Of a stretch of DNA of 64,000 nt, positions 1-9,129 are shown piece by piece (within the stretch, counting starts at the first letter, position 1; each line of letters begins with the position of its first letter). The stretch is from CAJMNU01 sp905214855 (GTDB taxonomy: Bacteria > Bacillota > Clostridia > Lachnospirales > Lachnospiraceae): contig CALADM010000013.1 in the NCBI GenBank assembly GCA_937890595.1, positions 62,001 through 126,000 on the forward strand. Direction: 5' to 3'. The notes under the pieces are model-generated. The model did no database searches, had not been told where the DNA came from, and saw only the letters and a program-made list of their open reading frames with translations. Position numbers and translations under genes: made by a program.

Positions 1-316
1 TTTCCTTCTTGGTTTCCCCGCCAATGAAATTGTACTTCCCATCATCCTAATGGCATATCTCCAAAGCGGCAGACTCTCCGAATTTACTTCTGCCCATGAA
101 ATGTTCTCTATCTTTCACGCTCAAGGCTGGTCTTTGGAAACAATACTGTGTATGGCTATTTTTTGTCTGTTCCATTGGCCCTGTGCCACCACTTGCCTGA
201 CAATAAAAAAAGAAACAGGCAGCATCAAGTGGACTGCTGCCGCCTTTTTGCTGCCTACCTGTATTGGAACTGCACTCTGTATGCTGATCCATTTTATTTT
301 TACACTCTTCACTTGA
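1..316 (+). CDS. feoB: Ferrous iron transport protein B, C-terminal fragment (cut by window edge)
   Basis: The reading frame is open from base 2, so the gene starts outside the window. The visible 104 codons begin FLLGFPANEIVLPIILM and continue through LFHWPCATTCLTIKKETGS, which match the last membrane-embedded part of FeoB, the GTP-driven Fe(II) uptake permease of the cytoplasmic membrane. The HWPC..TCLTIKKETGS stretch is typical of the second Gate/C-terminal region. Two hydrophobic segments remain. It is convergent with the minus-strand TPM gene, 59 bases away. Family assignment is from remembered FeoB sequences; the G domain is not visible here. Confidence 0.85.
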   Translation, partial: FLLGFPANEIVLPIILMAYLQSGRLSEFTSAHEMFSIFHAQGWSLETILCMAIFCLFHWPCATTCLTIKKETGSIKWTAAAFLLPTCIGTALCMLIHFIFTLFT

Positions 317-375
317 CACTTCACCCAGACAAAACAGGGGGCGACACATCAAATAAATCTCTCAAACTGACAAAA

Positions 376-1257
376 TCAAAACTTTCGACTTCCTCCATTA
401 AAACTTCTTCCGGAGCTGCTGTGAGAATTACTGCCCTTATAGCCGCCTCCGGAAGATTTTCCAGAACCAGAGGAAGATTGTCTTTCAATTCTGACAGAAG
501 TTACATTCTGTCCCAAAAAATAATCTCTGGAATTTTGCATCACAAAATGGCTCTCTGAACGGTATCTATTCTGGAATCCAGCGGCGTCATCCCTGTTTTT
601 ATCTTTTGTGTACTCCCTTACAACTGCTGCACATGGAAGAAATGCCAGCAATGCCGAAACAGCAAATGCCACACCTGCTTCCATTGGAGTCACCTTTTTC
701 TTCCCATAATCTGGATCCATCTCAGGATAAACCGAATAGTCGATCCCACTTCGCACATAGTCTTTGGTATCTTCCACCGCCAGCATAGCTGCTCCTGCAT
801 AATCTTCCTCTGCAACCAATTCAAAGGCATCGTCCAAAATCTGGTCTCTCCTGCTGTCGGTAATATAATAATTCATTTTTCCCACAGGAGTAAAGAAAAT
901 TTCACGGTTATCCATATCGATCAGAAACAGCATACCACTATATTCTTCATCTGTCCCAAAATTTCCATCAATATAGAAATCCTCTCCATACCGTTCTGCA
1001 CTCTTTCCCTGTGCATCTTCTGTTGTTACCACAACAAAATCCATACCTGTTTCTTCTATTGCGTGTTCCAGCTCACTCTCCAGTCCACTTTTCTCACTTT
1101 CCGTGAACAACTCTGCTCCATCAAACAAACGCTGTTCTCCCTGTGCAGCAGACACGCCAAAACAAAAGGAAATACAGATATACATTATCAGATAGGTACA
1201 AAACCATGCTTTAAAGAACACTGGGATCGTCTTTCTCTTTTGCTTTTCTTTTATCAT
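376..1257 (-). CDS. TPM-domain membrane protein (YgcG / YdjH-like)
   Basis: The 293-residue product has an N-terminal hydrophobic signal/anchor (about residues 14-37), a TPM domain (about 43-170, including GMDFVVVTTED, YGEDFYIDGNFG and GMLFLIDMDNRE), a second membrane segment (about 192-213) and a Gly/Ser-rich tail. TPM domains face the outside or sit at the membrane and are often paired with SPFH and zinc-ribbon proteins, as in the B. subtilis ydjGHI set. The ATG overlaps the stop of the preceding zinc-ribbon gene by 4 bp (ATGA), so the two are probably translationally coupled. It is the last gene of the envelope operon that starts at 9823. A phosphatase activity has been claimed for some TPM proteins, but I see nothing that proves it here. 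Confidence 0.75.
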   Translation of the reverse strand: MIKEKQKRKTIPVFFKAWFCTYLIMYICISFCFGVSAAQGEQRLFDGAELFTESEKSGLESELEHAIEETGMDFVVVTTEDAQGKSAERYGEDFYIDGNFGTDEEYSGMLFLIDMDNREIFFTPVGKMNYYITDSRRDQILDDAFELVAEEDYAGAAMLAVEDTKDYVRSGIDYSVYPEMDPDYGKKKVTPMEAGVAFAVSALLAFLPCAAVVREYTKDKNRDDAAGFQNRYRSESHFVMQNSRDYFLGQNVTSVRIERQSSSGSGKSSGGGYKGSNSHSSSGRSFNGGSRKF

Positions 1258-2375
1258 ATCAGGTATCCCCCTATCAAAAACAGGATCAAAAGCGGCAAAA
1301 AGATCGAAAAAAACATCACTGCGATTTTTTTATAATCTACAGGGAGCTCCCCACATACCTTTCCACTCTGTCCATTCAGTGCAAAAAAATATACTCGGTC
1401 TTTTTTCTTGTCCTGATATGTCATCAGCCACACAGGAAGAAGGACATAACTCCAATGTTCATCCTCAATCTCCATAGACTGATCCAACACTCTTACACGG
1501 TTATATCCTGCAGATGCCTGTGCTTTCATATCTGCCTGTGCATACTCACAGATCTCATTCTGGAGCATCTCTTTGAAATCGCTCTGCCCCATATCTCTTT
1601 TTTCTGCTCCAAATCCAGTCAAAAATCCGGTTGAAAATGTTTTAGCATGTTCCAGATCAAATGGAAGAATGCCTTCTACAAGATCCTTGTCTGCTTTTTT
1701 TAGAGCATTTTTCGCCACGTGTTTGATCTCCATCTTTCCAGAACGTGACACATCATAACGTTTTGTTTCCGTATATTCTCTATCACCGCTGCGCCAAACC
1801 CGTATCCGTACTCCTTCCGCACTCATTCTTCCATTTACCTTACAATCATAAAGCCAAAACGGAAAATAAATTCCTGAAAAAGTTTCAATCTGTTTTTTAG
1901 AAAAGAAATCATCGGGCACAAAACGTTTCTTTTGAATCCATTCTGTAAATATTGTCTCAGCTTTTTTCCGATCGATCTCAAAAGGTACGACCAGATCCGG
2001 ACGGAAATTGCCGCTTACACGCCCTGATAAAACTACTGGATTATGGCAATAATAGCAAAATGTAGCTGCTGTCGTCTCATCTGTAACGATCTGAGCACCA
2101 CAACTTGGACACTCATACAGGACTGTTTCTGTCTGTCTCTCTTCTGCTTCTTCCTCCACTTTATCTGACTGATTTATATCGTCCATCCTGACTGTAGTAT
2201 CCACAGTCTGATCCAGCTCTTCATGGTCTAACTTCTCTGTCTCATCTTCTTTTTGAAGTTCTTCCAATTCTTTCTGAGTAAATAAAGAAAAACAGAACTC
2301 ACATTTGTATTTCTGTGTGGAAGGATCAAACTGAAGCCCACCACCACAATTGGGACATTTGTATGTAATAACCAT
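1254..2375 (-). CDS. Zinc-ribbon membrane protein (YdjG-like)
   Basis: The 373-residue product carries two Cys4 zinc ribbons (C7/C10/C25/C28 and C89/C92/C107/C110) separated by an acidic linker, then a soluble region, and one C-terminal membrane segment ending at the last residue. I chose the ATG at 2375 because AGAGGGG lies 7 bases upstream; an upstream ATG at 2444 would overlap the SPFH gene and only adds an unconserved-looking stretch. The arrangement resembles B. subtilis YdjG, which helps hold the PspA stress protein at the membrane. It lies between the SPFH gene and the TPM gene in the same operon. The role here is inferred from this neighbourhood. Confidence 0.7.
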   Translation of the reverse strand: MVITYKCPNCGGGLQFDPSTQKYKCEFCFSLFTQKELEELQKEDETEKLDHEELDQTVDTTVRMDDINQSDKVEEEAEERQTETVLYECPSCGAQIVTDETTAATFCYYCHNPVVLSGRVSGNFRPDLVVPFEIDRKKAETIFTEWIQKKRFVPDDFFSKKQIETFSGIYFPFWLYDCKVNGRMSAEGVRIRVWRSGDREYTETKRYDVSRSGKMEIKHVAKNALKKADKDLVEGILPFDLEHAKTFSTGFLTGFGAEKRDMGQSDFKEMLQNEICEYAQADMKAQASAGYNRVRVLDQSMEIEDEHWSYVLLPVWLMTYQDKKKDRVYFFALNGQSGKVCGELPVDYKKIAVMFFSIFLPLLILFLIGGYLI

Positions 2376-2424
2376 CGCATTTCCCCTCTCTTCCCTCATC
2401 TGTACCTGTTCTTTCTTAATAGAG

Positions 2425-3630
2425 TTAATGCCTTGGTTTTCCACACTCTGAACAGAATTTTCCCGTGTTTACTGTTCCGCAGGAGCACGTCCATGGTCCA
2501 TTAGAAGATGGCTTTGGACTGCCGCATTCTGAACAGAATTTTCCTGTATTCACAGTTCCACAAGTACATACCCAACTTTCTTTTTGATCAGAAACCGGCT
2601 GAGGGTTCTGCATAGGATGATCCTGCGCCTGATTCATCTGCATTTGCATCTGCTGCAAATTGACCGCTGACGCATTGCCCATCATATTTCCGCCCATCTG
2701 CATACCAAATCCCATACCCATATAGCCATTCATCGCTCCTTTTGCATTAGATCCGGCTGCTTCCAGACCACGAGCCATCGCTCCTTGCATATATCCTTCC
2801 CGAACCATAGGATCTCCAAGCATCGCTCCCTTATTTCTCATCTTGATCAGTTCCTGAGATTCCTCATCATATGAAAGGCTTGCAATTCCCACTGCCTCAA
2901 TTTCCATACCTCGTCCCTGCCGCCATTCTTCATCCAGAACATCTGACATATATTTGCCTAATTCTCTGCTTTTCGATGTGACAAAAGAGATTCTAGTTCC
3001 ATCCGCTGACATCTGATTGATGGATGCCTGAAGCGCTTCAAGGAACTCATTGCGGTACTGTTCATTGATCCTGTCGATCTCTACACGGTCTGCATTCTTT
3101 GGGACTACCTCAGAATAAAACTTTAATGGGTCTGTCACTCGGATAGAATATGTTCCATGTGCCCTTAAAAACAGTTCTGCATTGTAAAAATTATCAAAAT
3201 AATTTACCGGAGTCGGAGTACCAAACTTAATCCCCTTAATTTCCTGTAAATTTACATAATACACCTTTTGAACAGTTGGGGTAGAACCACCATATTTCAA
3301 TCTCTCAAATGTCTCAGCAAGTGCTTCCCCAAATTCACCATTGAACAGGGATGGAAGAGCGGAATTCTGTACTACAAAATATCCCTCTTCTGCCGTATAG
3401 TCGATCACCTTTCCGCCATCCACGATCATCATAAACTGATTGGGATATACATGGATCACAGAACCATTAGAAACCGTATTACTGCTCCCCTTTACATTCT
3501 GTCCTTTTCTTACTTTCACTCCACTTGTAAAAACTGTACTATCCCCCATGTCATCCGGCTCGATCACTTCCAGCCACTGATCTGATAACGATTTTCCCAC
3601 TGCTTTCATGGTTGCTTTAATAATTCCCAT
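2425..3630 (-). CDS. SPFH-domain protein with duplicated C-terminal zinc ribbons (YdjI-like)
   Basis: The 401-residue product has an SPFH/band-7-like domain in its first two thirds (GEDDMGDST-like start, YPNQFMMIVDGGKVID, DRVEIDRINEQYRNEFLEAL), a Met/Gly/Gln-rich linker around residues 295-335, and two nearly identical zinc ribbons in the last 49 residues, each W-[VT]-C-x-CGTVNTGKFCSECG. SPFH proteins of this class are cytoplasmic or membrane-peripheral scaffolds; the B. subtilis homologue YdjI belongs to the PspA complex. The start at 3630 is supported by AAGGAG 8 bases upstream; an earlier in-frame ATG at 3669 lacks one. It follows the ABC permease gene after 63 bases and precedes the zinc-ribbon gene. 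Confidence 0.75.
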   Translation of the reverse strand: MGIIKATMKAVGKSLSDQWLEVIEPDDMGDSTVFTSGVKVRKGQNVKGSSNTVSNGSVIHVYPNQFMMIVDGGKVIDYTAEEGYFVVQNSALPSLFNGEFGEALAETFERLKYGGSTPTVQKVYYVNLQEIKGIKFGTPTPVNYFDNFYNAELFLRAHGTYSIRVTDPLKFYSEVVPKNADRVEIDRINEQYRNEFLEALQASINQMSADGTRISFVTSKSRELGKYMSDVLDEEWRQGRGMEIEAVGIASLSYDEESQELIKMRNKGAMLGDPMVREGYMQGAMARGLEAAGSNAKGAMNGYMGMGFGMQMGGNMMGNASAVNLQQMQMQMNQAQDHPMQNPQPVSDQKESWVCTCGTVNTGKFCSECGSPKPSSNGPWTCSCGTVNTGKFCSECGKPRH

Positions 3631-3693
3631 AATCCATACTCCTTTTTCTTTATTTTTCACATATTTCACATATTTTCTATATATTCTAGGATT

Positions 3694-4593
3694 CTATGAT
3701 TCTCTTTGCCTTTTTTGTTTAACTGGCTCAATTGCATATGCTGCCAATTTCAAAAAAAGGATAGAAAGAACAATCTGCAAGATCACACTAATCCCAACCC
3801 AATGCTGCCCGATCCACTCTGCCTGAAGCACTCCAAAATGCCGTTCAAACTGTTCCATCACCTGATTGCTGCCTGCCTGCTTGTTAATAAGAACATAAAA
3901 TGTCACGGCTGGATTAAGAAGAAGCAAATAACAGCCTGCTCCTGCCTTTGGTGCTGTATCCTGAATCATTCCATAACTGCTTTGTCCAAACTGCGTCATG
4001 GAATAAAAGAACCGATTAAATGCATATGTCCCTGCCACCAAGATCAAAGTTGCCGCATATGTCACCACAGATGAAAGCATCGTCTTTCCAAAAAGTGCTG
4101 AAAAACATAGTCCCATACTTCCTATAAACAATGCTGTCACAGCAAAATATCCAAGAAGAAGGATCAAATCTTTTCCATCCACTCCTCCATAGACAAAAAC
4201 AAGTGCAAGCACAGGAAGACTTGAGACCAAAAGCAGCAATACTGTCTGAAGTGACGCCATCATCTTACCCATTATGATCTGCTCTGTACTCATATTTGTA
4301 GTCAGCATCAGATCCAGTGTACGTCGTTCCCTCTCCCCGCTGATACTCCCAGCTGTAATGGATGGCATTAAAAAAATGATCAAAATAAACTCAATGGATG
4401 CCACAAAGATATAGAGTTCCAAAAAACTGGAATATCGCACTTCTGCTGTCATCTTCACCTGTTCCATCACAGAATACATATTAAATAATGCCGCAATAGA
4501 TAAAATACTGTTAAATACTGTGATCAGCAGGGGAACACGAAAACTTCTTGCAGACGCTTTTGTCTCCTTTTGAAAAATAGGATTCCATTTCAT
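3694..4593 (-). CDS. ABC-2 type transporter permease
   Basis: The 299-residue protein has about six hydrophobic segments and begins MKWNPIFQKETKASARSF, a typical cytoplasmic start of ABC-2 exporter permeases. The stretch SGERERRTLDLMLTT is the conserved loop of NatB/YhaP-like permeases. The ATG overlaps the ATPase stop by 4 bp (ATGA), so the two proteins surely form one transporter. The substrate is not visible; linkage to an envelope two-component system suggests a role in envelope homeostasis or export of an antimicrobial, which is inference. Confidence 0.85.
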   Translation of the reverse strand: MKWNPIFQKETKASARSFRVPLLITVFNSILSIAALFNMYSVMEQVKMTAEVRYSSFLELYIFVASIEFILIIFLMPSITAGSISGERERRTLDLMLTTNMSTEQIIMGKMMASLQTVLLLLVSSLPVLALVFVYGGVDGKDLILLLGYFAVTALFIGSMGLCFSALFGKTMLSSVVTYAATLILVAGTYAFNRFFYSMTQFGQSSYGMIQDTAPKAGAGCYLLLLNPAVTFYVLINKQAGSNQVMEQFERHFGVLQAEWIGQHWVGISVILQIVLSILFLKLAAYAIEPVKQKRQRES

Positions 4594-5528
4594 AGCTGCC
4601 CTTCTCCTTTCCCCTGATCCATAAACTGAACAAAAATGGACTCCAAACTGCCTCTCTCCCTCATAAACCCACTTACAGGGATGTCTGCATCTATAAGGCG
4701 CTGTAATAACATTGCCTCATCTCTCTTTTCTCCCGAAAAACGGACTACGATCTCTTTTCCTTTAATTGAGATGGTCTGTACATAAGGATGACTCCTCAAA
4801 ATAGTCATCGTCTTCTCCACTTCACCTAACACTGTGATAAGAAGTGGATTGGAAGCATTGACTCTGGATAAAATATCTTCAATAGAACCCTTCACCGCCA
4901 TCTTTCCCTGATCGATGATCCCAATATCGGTACAGATCTCTGAAAGTTCTGAAAGAATATGGGAACTGATCAGAATGGTTTTTCCCTGTTCTCTCAAATC
5001 TTTCAGAATTTCTCTCATCTCCAGTCTGCTCTTAGGATCCAGACCAGAAGATGGTTCATCCAGCACCAGCAATGCAGGATCCTGTATCAAAGCCCGCGCC
5101 ATACAAAGTCTCTGCTGCATTCCTCTCGACAGACTATCTACATAAAAATCTACTTTTTCCTCCAGTCCGACCTGCTCCAGCAAAGTCATACAGCGCTGTC
5201 TTGCCTTCAAGCCTTCCAGACCACAGCAGGAGGCAAAAAACTCCATATACTCTGAAACTTTCAGATTGTCATACACACCAAAAAAATCCGGTACATATCC
5301 TATCTTTGATTTTAGTTCCTTTCTATTACGGAATGCATCTACCCCGTCTACCATAACCGTACCGCTGTCTGCCTGCAAAAGTCCTGTGATGATCTTGATC
5401 GTTGTCGTTTTTCCCGCTCCATTAGAACCAACAAAACCAAACAATTCGCCACGTTCAATTGAGAGATCCAAACCATCCAATGCATGAAATTTTCCATAAC
5501 TTTTATGTAAGTCTTTGATCTTCAGCAT
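4590..5528 (-). CDS. ABC transporter ATP-binding protein
   Basis: The 312-residue ATPase has Walker A GSNGAGKTTT (about residues 35-44), the signature SRGMQQRL, Walker B LLVLDEPSSGLDP and the switch His in ILISSHIL. A C-terminal region of about 90 residues follows, as in NatA/CcmA-type drug or Na+ exporter ATPases. The ATG at 5528 shares one base with the stop codon of the upstream 822-residue gene (TAATG) and is preceded by AGGAAGGGG; a longer frame back to 5576 would overlap that gene. Partner permease is the next gene, with 4-bp overlap. Confidence 0.9.
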   Translation of the reverse strand: MLKIKDLHKSYGKFHALDGLDLSIERGELFGFVGSNGAGKTTTIKIITGLLQADSGTVMVDGVDAFRNRKELKSKIGYVPDFFGVYDNLKVSEYMEFFASCCGLEGLKARQRCMTLLEQVGLEEKVDFYVDSLSRGMQQRLCMARALIQDPALLVLDEPSSGLDPKSRLEMREILKDLREQGKTILISSHILSELSEICTDIGIIDQGKMAVKGSIEDILSRVNASNPLLITVLGEVEKTMTILRSHPYVQTISIKGKEIVVRFSGEKRDEAMLLQRLIDADIPVSGFMRERGSLESIFVQFMDQGKGEGQL

Positions 5529-7996
5529 TATTTTCCCCTTCCTATCACATATACCATAGGCAAAATGACATCCCATCCTGTCTCTTCTTCCTGCGTTTTC
5601 TGTACATATTTTATCGTCAGTGTATTTTCTGGTGAGAGATAGGGCTCTAGTTCTTCTCTGTCAAAACGTTCCTTTCCCTCCTCCACTAAATCATAGCTTC
5701 CTGTATTATAATTATAAAAATACAAACCTCCGTCAAACAATGTCAGATAATAGTACTTCTCATTATTCTGGAAAATATCAGACAATGGCTCTAAGATCAC
5801 TTCTTCTACCGACAGATCATTTCCAAGATAATATTCCAAGATTAGTGGATCTGGTCCATACATCACATTTCCTTCCTCATAAAAACTGCCCGATGTGATC
5901 TTAGGTGACTTTGCAAGGGCAGAACGATATATATAACCGCTATATTTTTCTCCTGAATGCAAAGCAGAAACCAGCATTGTCCTTCCAAAACATTCATAAT
6001 TTTGTTGGGCAAGAAATGGTGGTGTTCCTTCCTCCTCATAAAATGCCACTGCTGCTGCCTCTGAAGTATACTGATTAAAATTCTTCTGCATATAGTACGA
6101 AATCATATTGGATCGTTCCAAAGCTGCAAGATATTCTGGATCTTCAATATCTGCTTTCTGGTACTTATCATACCCAGACAAGAACTGTGCCACTACATAA
6201 GAATTAAATACAGGATATGAAATCGCCTGTTCACCTGAAAGCTCTCTTGTCTCATTCGGCTGCATATCTCCCAACTGAACTACCTTTCCATACATCAAAA
6301 TTGCAGCATTTTTTACCTCAAACGGATATCGGTTCGTCACATATCCGTAGACTGCTCCATCAAACAGCGTCACCTCTCCTTCCAGATAAGCCCCATCATT
6401 CGCCATACTTTGTTCCATTTTAAAGTATGTCGGAGTAAAGGCAACTGCATCTTCCACTGAAACCGTTGTTTTATCTTCTTCATATAAAATATTTACCTGA
6501 GGTATTTCCGTCCCTGTAAACTTTGGTATATTCTCTCCTGAATAATAGGAACTGTCTCTTGTCAGAGGAAGTAAGGTATAATCTGAACTAAGCTGTACAT
6601 CATACGATTTGTTATATGGCACTCTTACATTGATATAAGTCGTATCAGATGCCAGCTCTTTGGATGCCTCATGGATCGTTGCATAACTGAAAAATGCAGA
6701 ATAGATTCTTGTAGATCCGCCCATCATATAAACCAGACCCGTAAAACACAAAGCTGACAGAAAAACAGACACACGATAGTATAATGTCATCTCTCTTTTC
6801 TTTAAAAACAGATATAACACCGGTCCTACCAACAGAACATACAACGCCATGACAACCGTATACAATTCTACTTTTGGCAGATTATTGGTATTCCCTGACT
6901 GAACCATACTCTGAACATTCCAGTAATCCGAAGAGATACCGCCAACCATATCATTCGCCAGCTCTGTCAATCCATCTTCTCCATAAATACCGGCAAACAT
7001 TTTTTCCAAAAGAGATGGCTGTTCTCTGGCAAATTCCTCAACATCCACAAAATCAAATGCCGCAGTGACGATTTTTCCCTGTTCTTGATGGATCATAGTA
7101 AGAAGTGGAAAATCATCACTGGAAAGCAGAACCGCTCCATTTTTCAAATCAATATCCACACAGGCAAGTGTCTGTTTTCCATCTCCCGGATACAATTTGT
7201 CATATTCTGTTCCAAATGTCACTTCCCGCATCTGAGCTTTTGTCCAGACAGCTCCCATATAATCCTGATCTAAGATCTTTAATGTCTTATCCGCACTTTT
7301 TCCACTTCCCAAAAGAAGAATACCACCATGATTGACCCACTCGATCAATGCATTCTGCTGATCAATGGAAAGCCTGTCTACATCGTAATCTGTGATCAAA
7401 AGTACATCCAAAAGATCCAACTGCAGCATACTGTCTGGGAACTCTTCTGTCATCATAGGAATTGCCCGTGTGCGAAGAAGGCTATAGTAAATCCCTACAT
7501 TGTCAAAATAGGATACATGTTCAGGCTGATCGCTCAAAATACCAATAAACAGCTCCGCATAGTCTTTATCTGTGTCCATTTTGACTCTTTTTTGAGTCAC
7601 TCTTCTTCCATTCTCATCTGTAAGCTCCAGATATAGCTGATCCCTTTTCGATGCCAGAGGAATATTCACGACTTTACTGGTGGTACTTCCAGCTGGCAGT
7701 GAGATTGGATATTGGTACTGATAGATCTGTGAATTTGCCTCCATTGACCTGATAGAAAGTGTCCCTTCTATCGCCTCCCCTGAATTGCTACATAAAATCT
7801 GAAGAGGAATATATCTGTTTCCTTTTGCCTTATTTTGATATCCATATATTACTTCCATGGTCACAGTATCTTTTAAAGGATCTTCATGTTTTGTCCCTGC
7901 ATAACTGTTTCCTGCCATAAAGCATATACTTATAAAAACGAAAAGCAGAAGAACGCTTACCGTCTTCCGCCCTTTAGCCTTTTCCATGCTTTTCAC
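5528..7996 (-). CDS. Large membrane-anchored protein of the ABC operon, GATase-like extracellular domain
   Basis: The 822-residue product has a signal peptide (hydrophobic residues about 11-28, ending NSYAG), a beta-rich extracytoplasmic part, and around residues 150-240 a segment with LLDVLLITDYDVDRL and WVNHGGILLLGSG, the shape of a class I glutamine-amidotransferase-like (flavodoxin-type) domain often found in exporter-associated proteins. Two membrane helices lie near residues 385-435 (VMALYVLLVGPVLYLFLKK and the next one), followed by a second large extracytoplasmic region. It overlaps the kinase gene by 4 bp and the ATPase gene by 1 bp, so it is probably an accessory subunit of the exporter. 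No known name; catalytic residues of true amidotransferases are not evident. Confidence 0.7.
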   Translation of the reverse strand: MKSMEKAKGRKTVSVLLLFVFISICFMAGNSYAGTKHEDPLKDTVTMEVIYGYQNKAKGNRYIPLQILCSNSGEAIEGTLSIRSMEANSQIYQYQYPISLPAGSTTSKVVNIPLASKRDQLYLELTDENGRRVTQKRVKMDTDKDYAELFIGILSDQPEHVSYFDNVGIYYSLLRTRAIPMMTEEFPDSMLQLDLLDVLLITDYDVDRLSIDQQNALIEWVNHGGILLLGSGKSADKTLKILDQDYMGAVWTKAQMREVTFGTEYDKLYPGDGKQTLACVDIDLKNGAVLLSSDDFPLLTMIHQEQGKIVTAAFDFVDVEEFAREQPSLLEKMFAGIYGEDGLTELANDMVGGISSDYWNVQSMVQSGNTNNLPKVELYTVVMALYVLLVGPVLYLFLKKREMTLYYRVSVFLSALCFTGLVYMMGGSTRIYSAFFSYATIHEASKELASDTTYINVRVPYNKSYDVQLSSDYTLLPLTRDSSYYSGENIPKFTGTEIPQVNILYEEDKTTVSVEDAVAFTPTYFKMEQSMANDGAYLEGEVTLFDGAVYGYVTNRYPFEVKNAAILMYGKVVQLGDMQPNETRELSGEQAISYPVFNSYVVAQFLSGYDKYQKADIEDPEYLAALERSNMISYYMQKNFNQYTSEAAAVAFYEEEGTPPFLAQQNYECFGRTMLVSALHSGEKYSGYIYRSALAKSPKITSGSFYEEGNVMYGPDPLILEYYLGNDLSVEEVILEPLSDIFQNNEKYYYLTLFDGGLYFYNYNTGSYDLVEEGKERFDREELEPYLSPENTLTIKYVQKTQEEETGWDVILPMVYVIGRGK

Positions 7997-9129
7997 CCAA
8001 TCTTTCCAAAGTTTTCTTTATTGACATCGAAATGTACCTGAAGACGAACAGTAAAGACTGTTCCATCCAGATCACTCTTCACATCAATAGTGCCTCCATG
8101 CATATCTACAATGTTCTTGGCAATTGCAAGCCCCAGACCAGTTCCTCCTGTATGGGTAGATCTGGACTGCTCTACACGGTAAAATTTGTTAAACAACAGC
8201 GGAAGTTCCTCCTCTGGGATCACATATCCATAGTTGACAACGGAGATTGAAACAGTCTCATCGTCTGTCCGGATCTTTACAATGATCTTTTTCCCTTCCG
8301 CACCATATTTGATCGCATTGTTGATCAAATTATCAAACAATCTTGCTATCAGATCTGCATCTGCCATGATCTTTTGTGACTGTACATTCGTGTCCAGCTC
8401 ATAGTACAGATTTTTTTCAGAAAAACTTGGATAAAATTCCTCCAGCAGCTGCTCCAGCAATTTTACGATATCTACCTGAGTGACATTCATAGAAATCTTT
8501 CCATAATTCAGCTTGGTAAAACCAAACAGATCCTCGATCAGCTTTTCCAGTCTGCGTGCTTTGTTAAAGGCGATGTCAATGTACTTACAGCGTATTTCCT
8601 GAGGAAGATCCGGTTTTTGTGAAAGAAGTTCCAGATAACCAATAATAGAAGTCAAAGGAGTTCTCAGATCGTGAGCTACATTGGTGATCAGCTCATTCTT
8701 CGTTCTCTCCGCCTCCCTCTCTTTTTCCATCAACTCCTTCAGATCCTGTGCCATCTGATTCAAATTATCTGCCATTGTGGAAAACTCATCATCCCCACGC
8801 ACTTCTAATACAGTATTAAAATCACCTTCTGAAATATTCTGCATCGCAGCAGAGATCCTGCTGATATAATCCAGAAAACTCTTGTGCATCATCAAAAAGG
8901 ATATAGAAAAAATCCCGATTCCCAACAAAACATATGCCATTGTCATAAACATCGGAGAACTTAAAATTCCATACACTGCAGATGTACTATAATTCGTCTT
9001 TTCCATATATTGTGTGATCATACTGATATTCGTAATCAGAAAAACCTCGATCAGACAGGTGATCACGGCACTGTAAAGGATACTGCTGACCACTCTGGTA
9101 TGGAAACGTCTGCTCATATCATTTTTCAA
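7993..9129 (-). CDS. VanS-type sensor histidine kinase
   Basis: The 378-residue kinase has two membrane helices (about 14-36 and 60-81) flanking a very short outside loop, a HAMP domain, the H box NVAHDLRTPLTSIIGYL with phospho-acceptor H153, an N box (NNAIKYG), and the G boxes DNLINN..TGGTGLGLAIAKNIV. The small sensor loop suggests sensing within the membrane or through a partner, such as the exporter, as in BceS-like systems. The predicted start is TTG at 9129, 8 bases after GGGGGGTAGG; an ATG four codons later (9117) is the alternative. It overlaps the response regulator by 11 bp and the next gene by 4 bp. Confidence 0.9.
   Translation of the reverse strand: MKNDMSRRFHTRVVSSILYSAVITCLIEVFLITNISMITQYMEKTNYSTSAVYGILSSPMFMTMAYVLLGIGIFSISFLMMHKSFLDYISRISAAMQNISEGDFNTVLEVRGDDEFSTMADNLNQMAQDLKELMEKEREAERTKNELITNVAHDLRTPLTSIIGYLELLSQKPDLPQEIRCKYIDIAFNKARRLEKLIEDLFGFTKLNYGKISMNVTQVDIVKLLEQLLEEFYPSFSEKNLYYELDTNVQSQKIMADADLIARLFDNLINNAIKYGAEGKKIIVKIRTDDETVSISVVNYGYVIPEEELPLLFNKFYRVEQSRSTHTGGTGLGLAIAKNIVDMHGGTIDVKSDLDGTVFTVRLQVHFDVNKENFGKIG

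Noticed and set aside
2376..2444. Longer N terminus of the zinc-ribbon protein
   Set aside because: It overlaps the SPFH stop region, has no ribosome site and precedes the first conserved ribbon without similarity.
5528..7996. GldG-like gliding motility subunit
   Set aside because: There is an ABC pair next to it, but the length, signal peptide and helix positions do not fit GldG.
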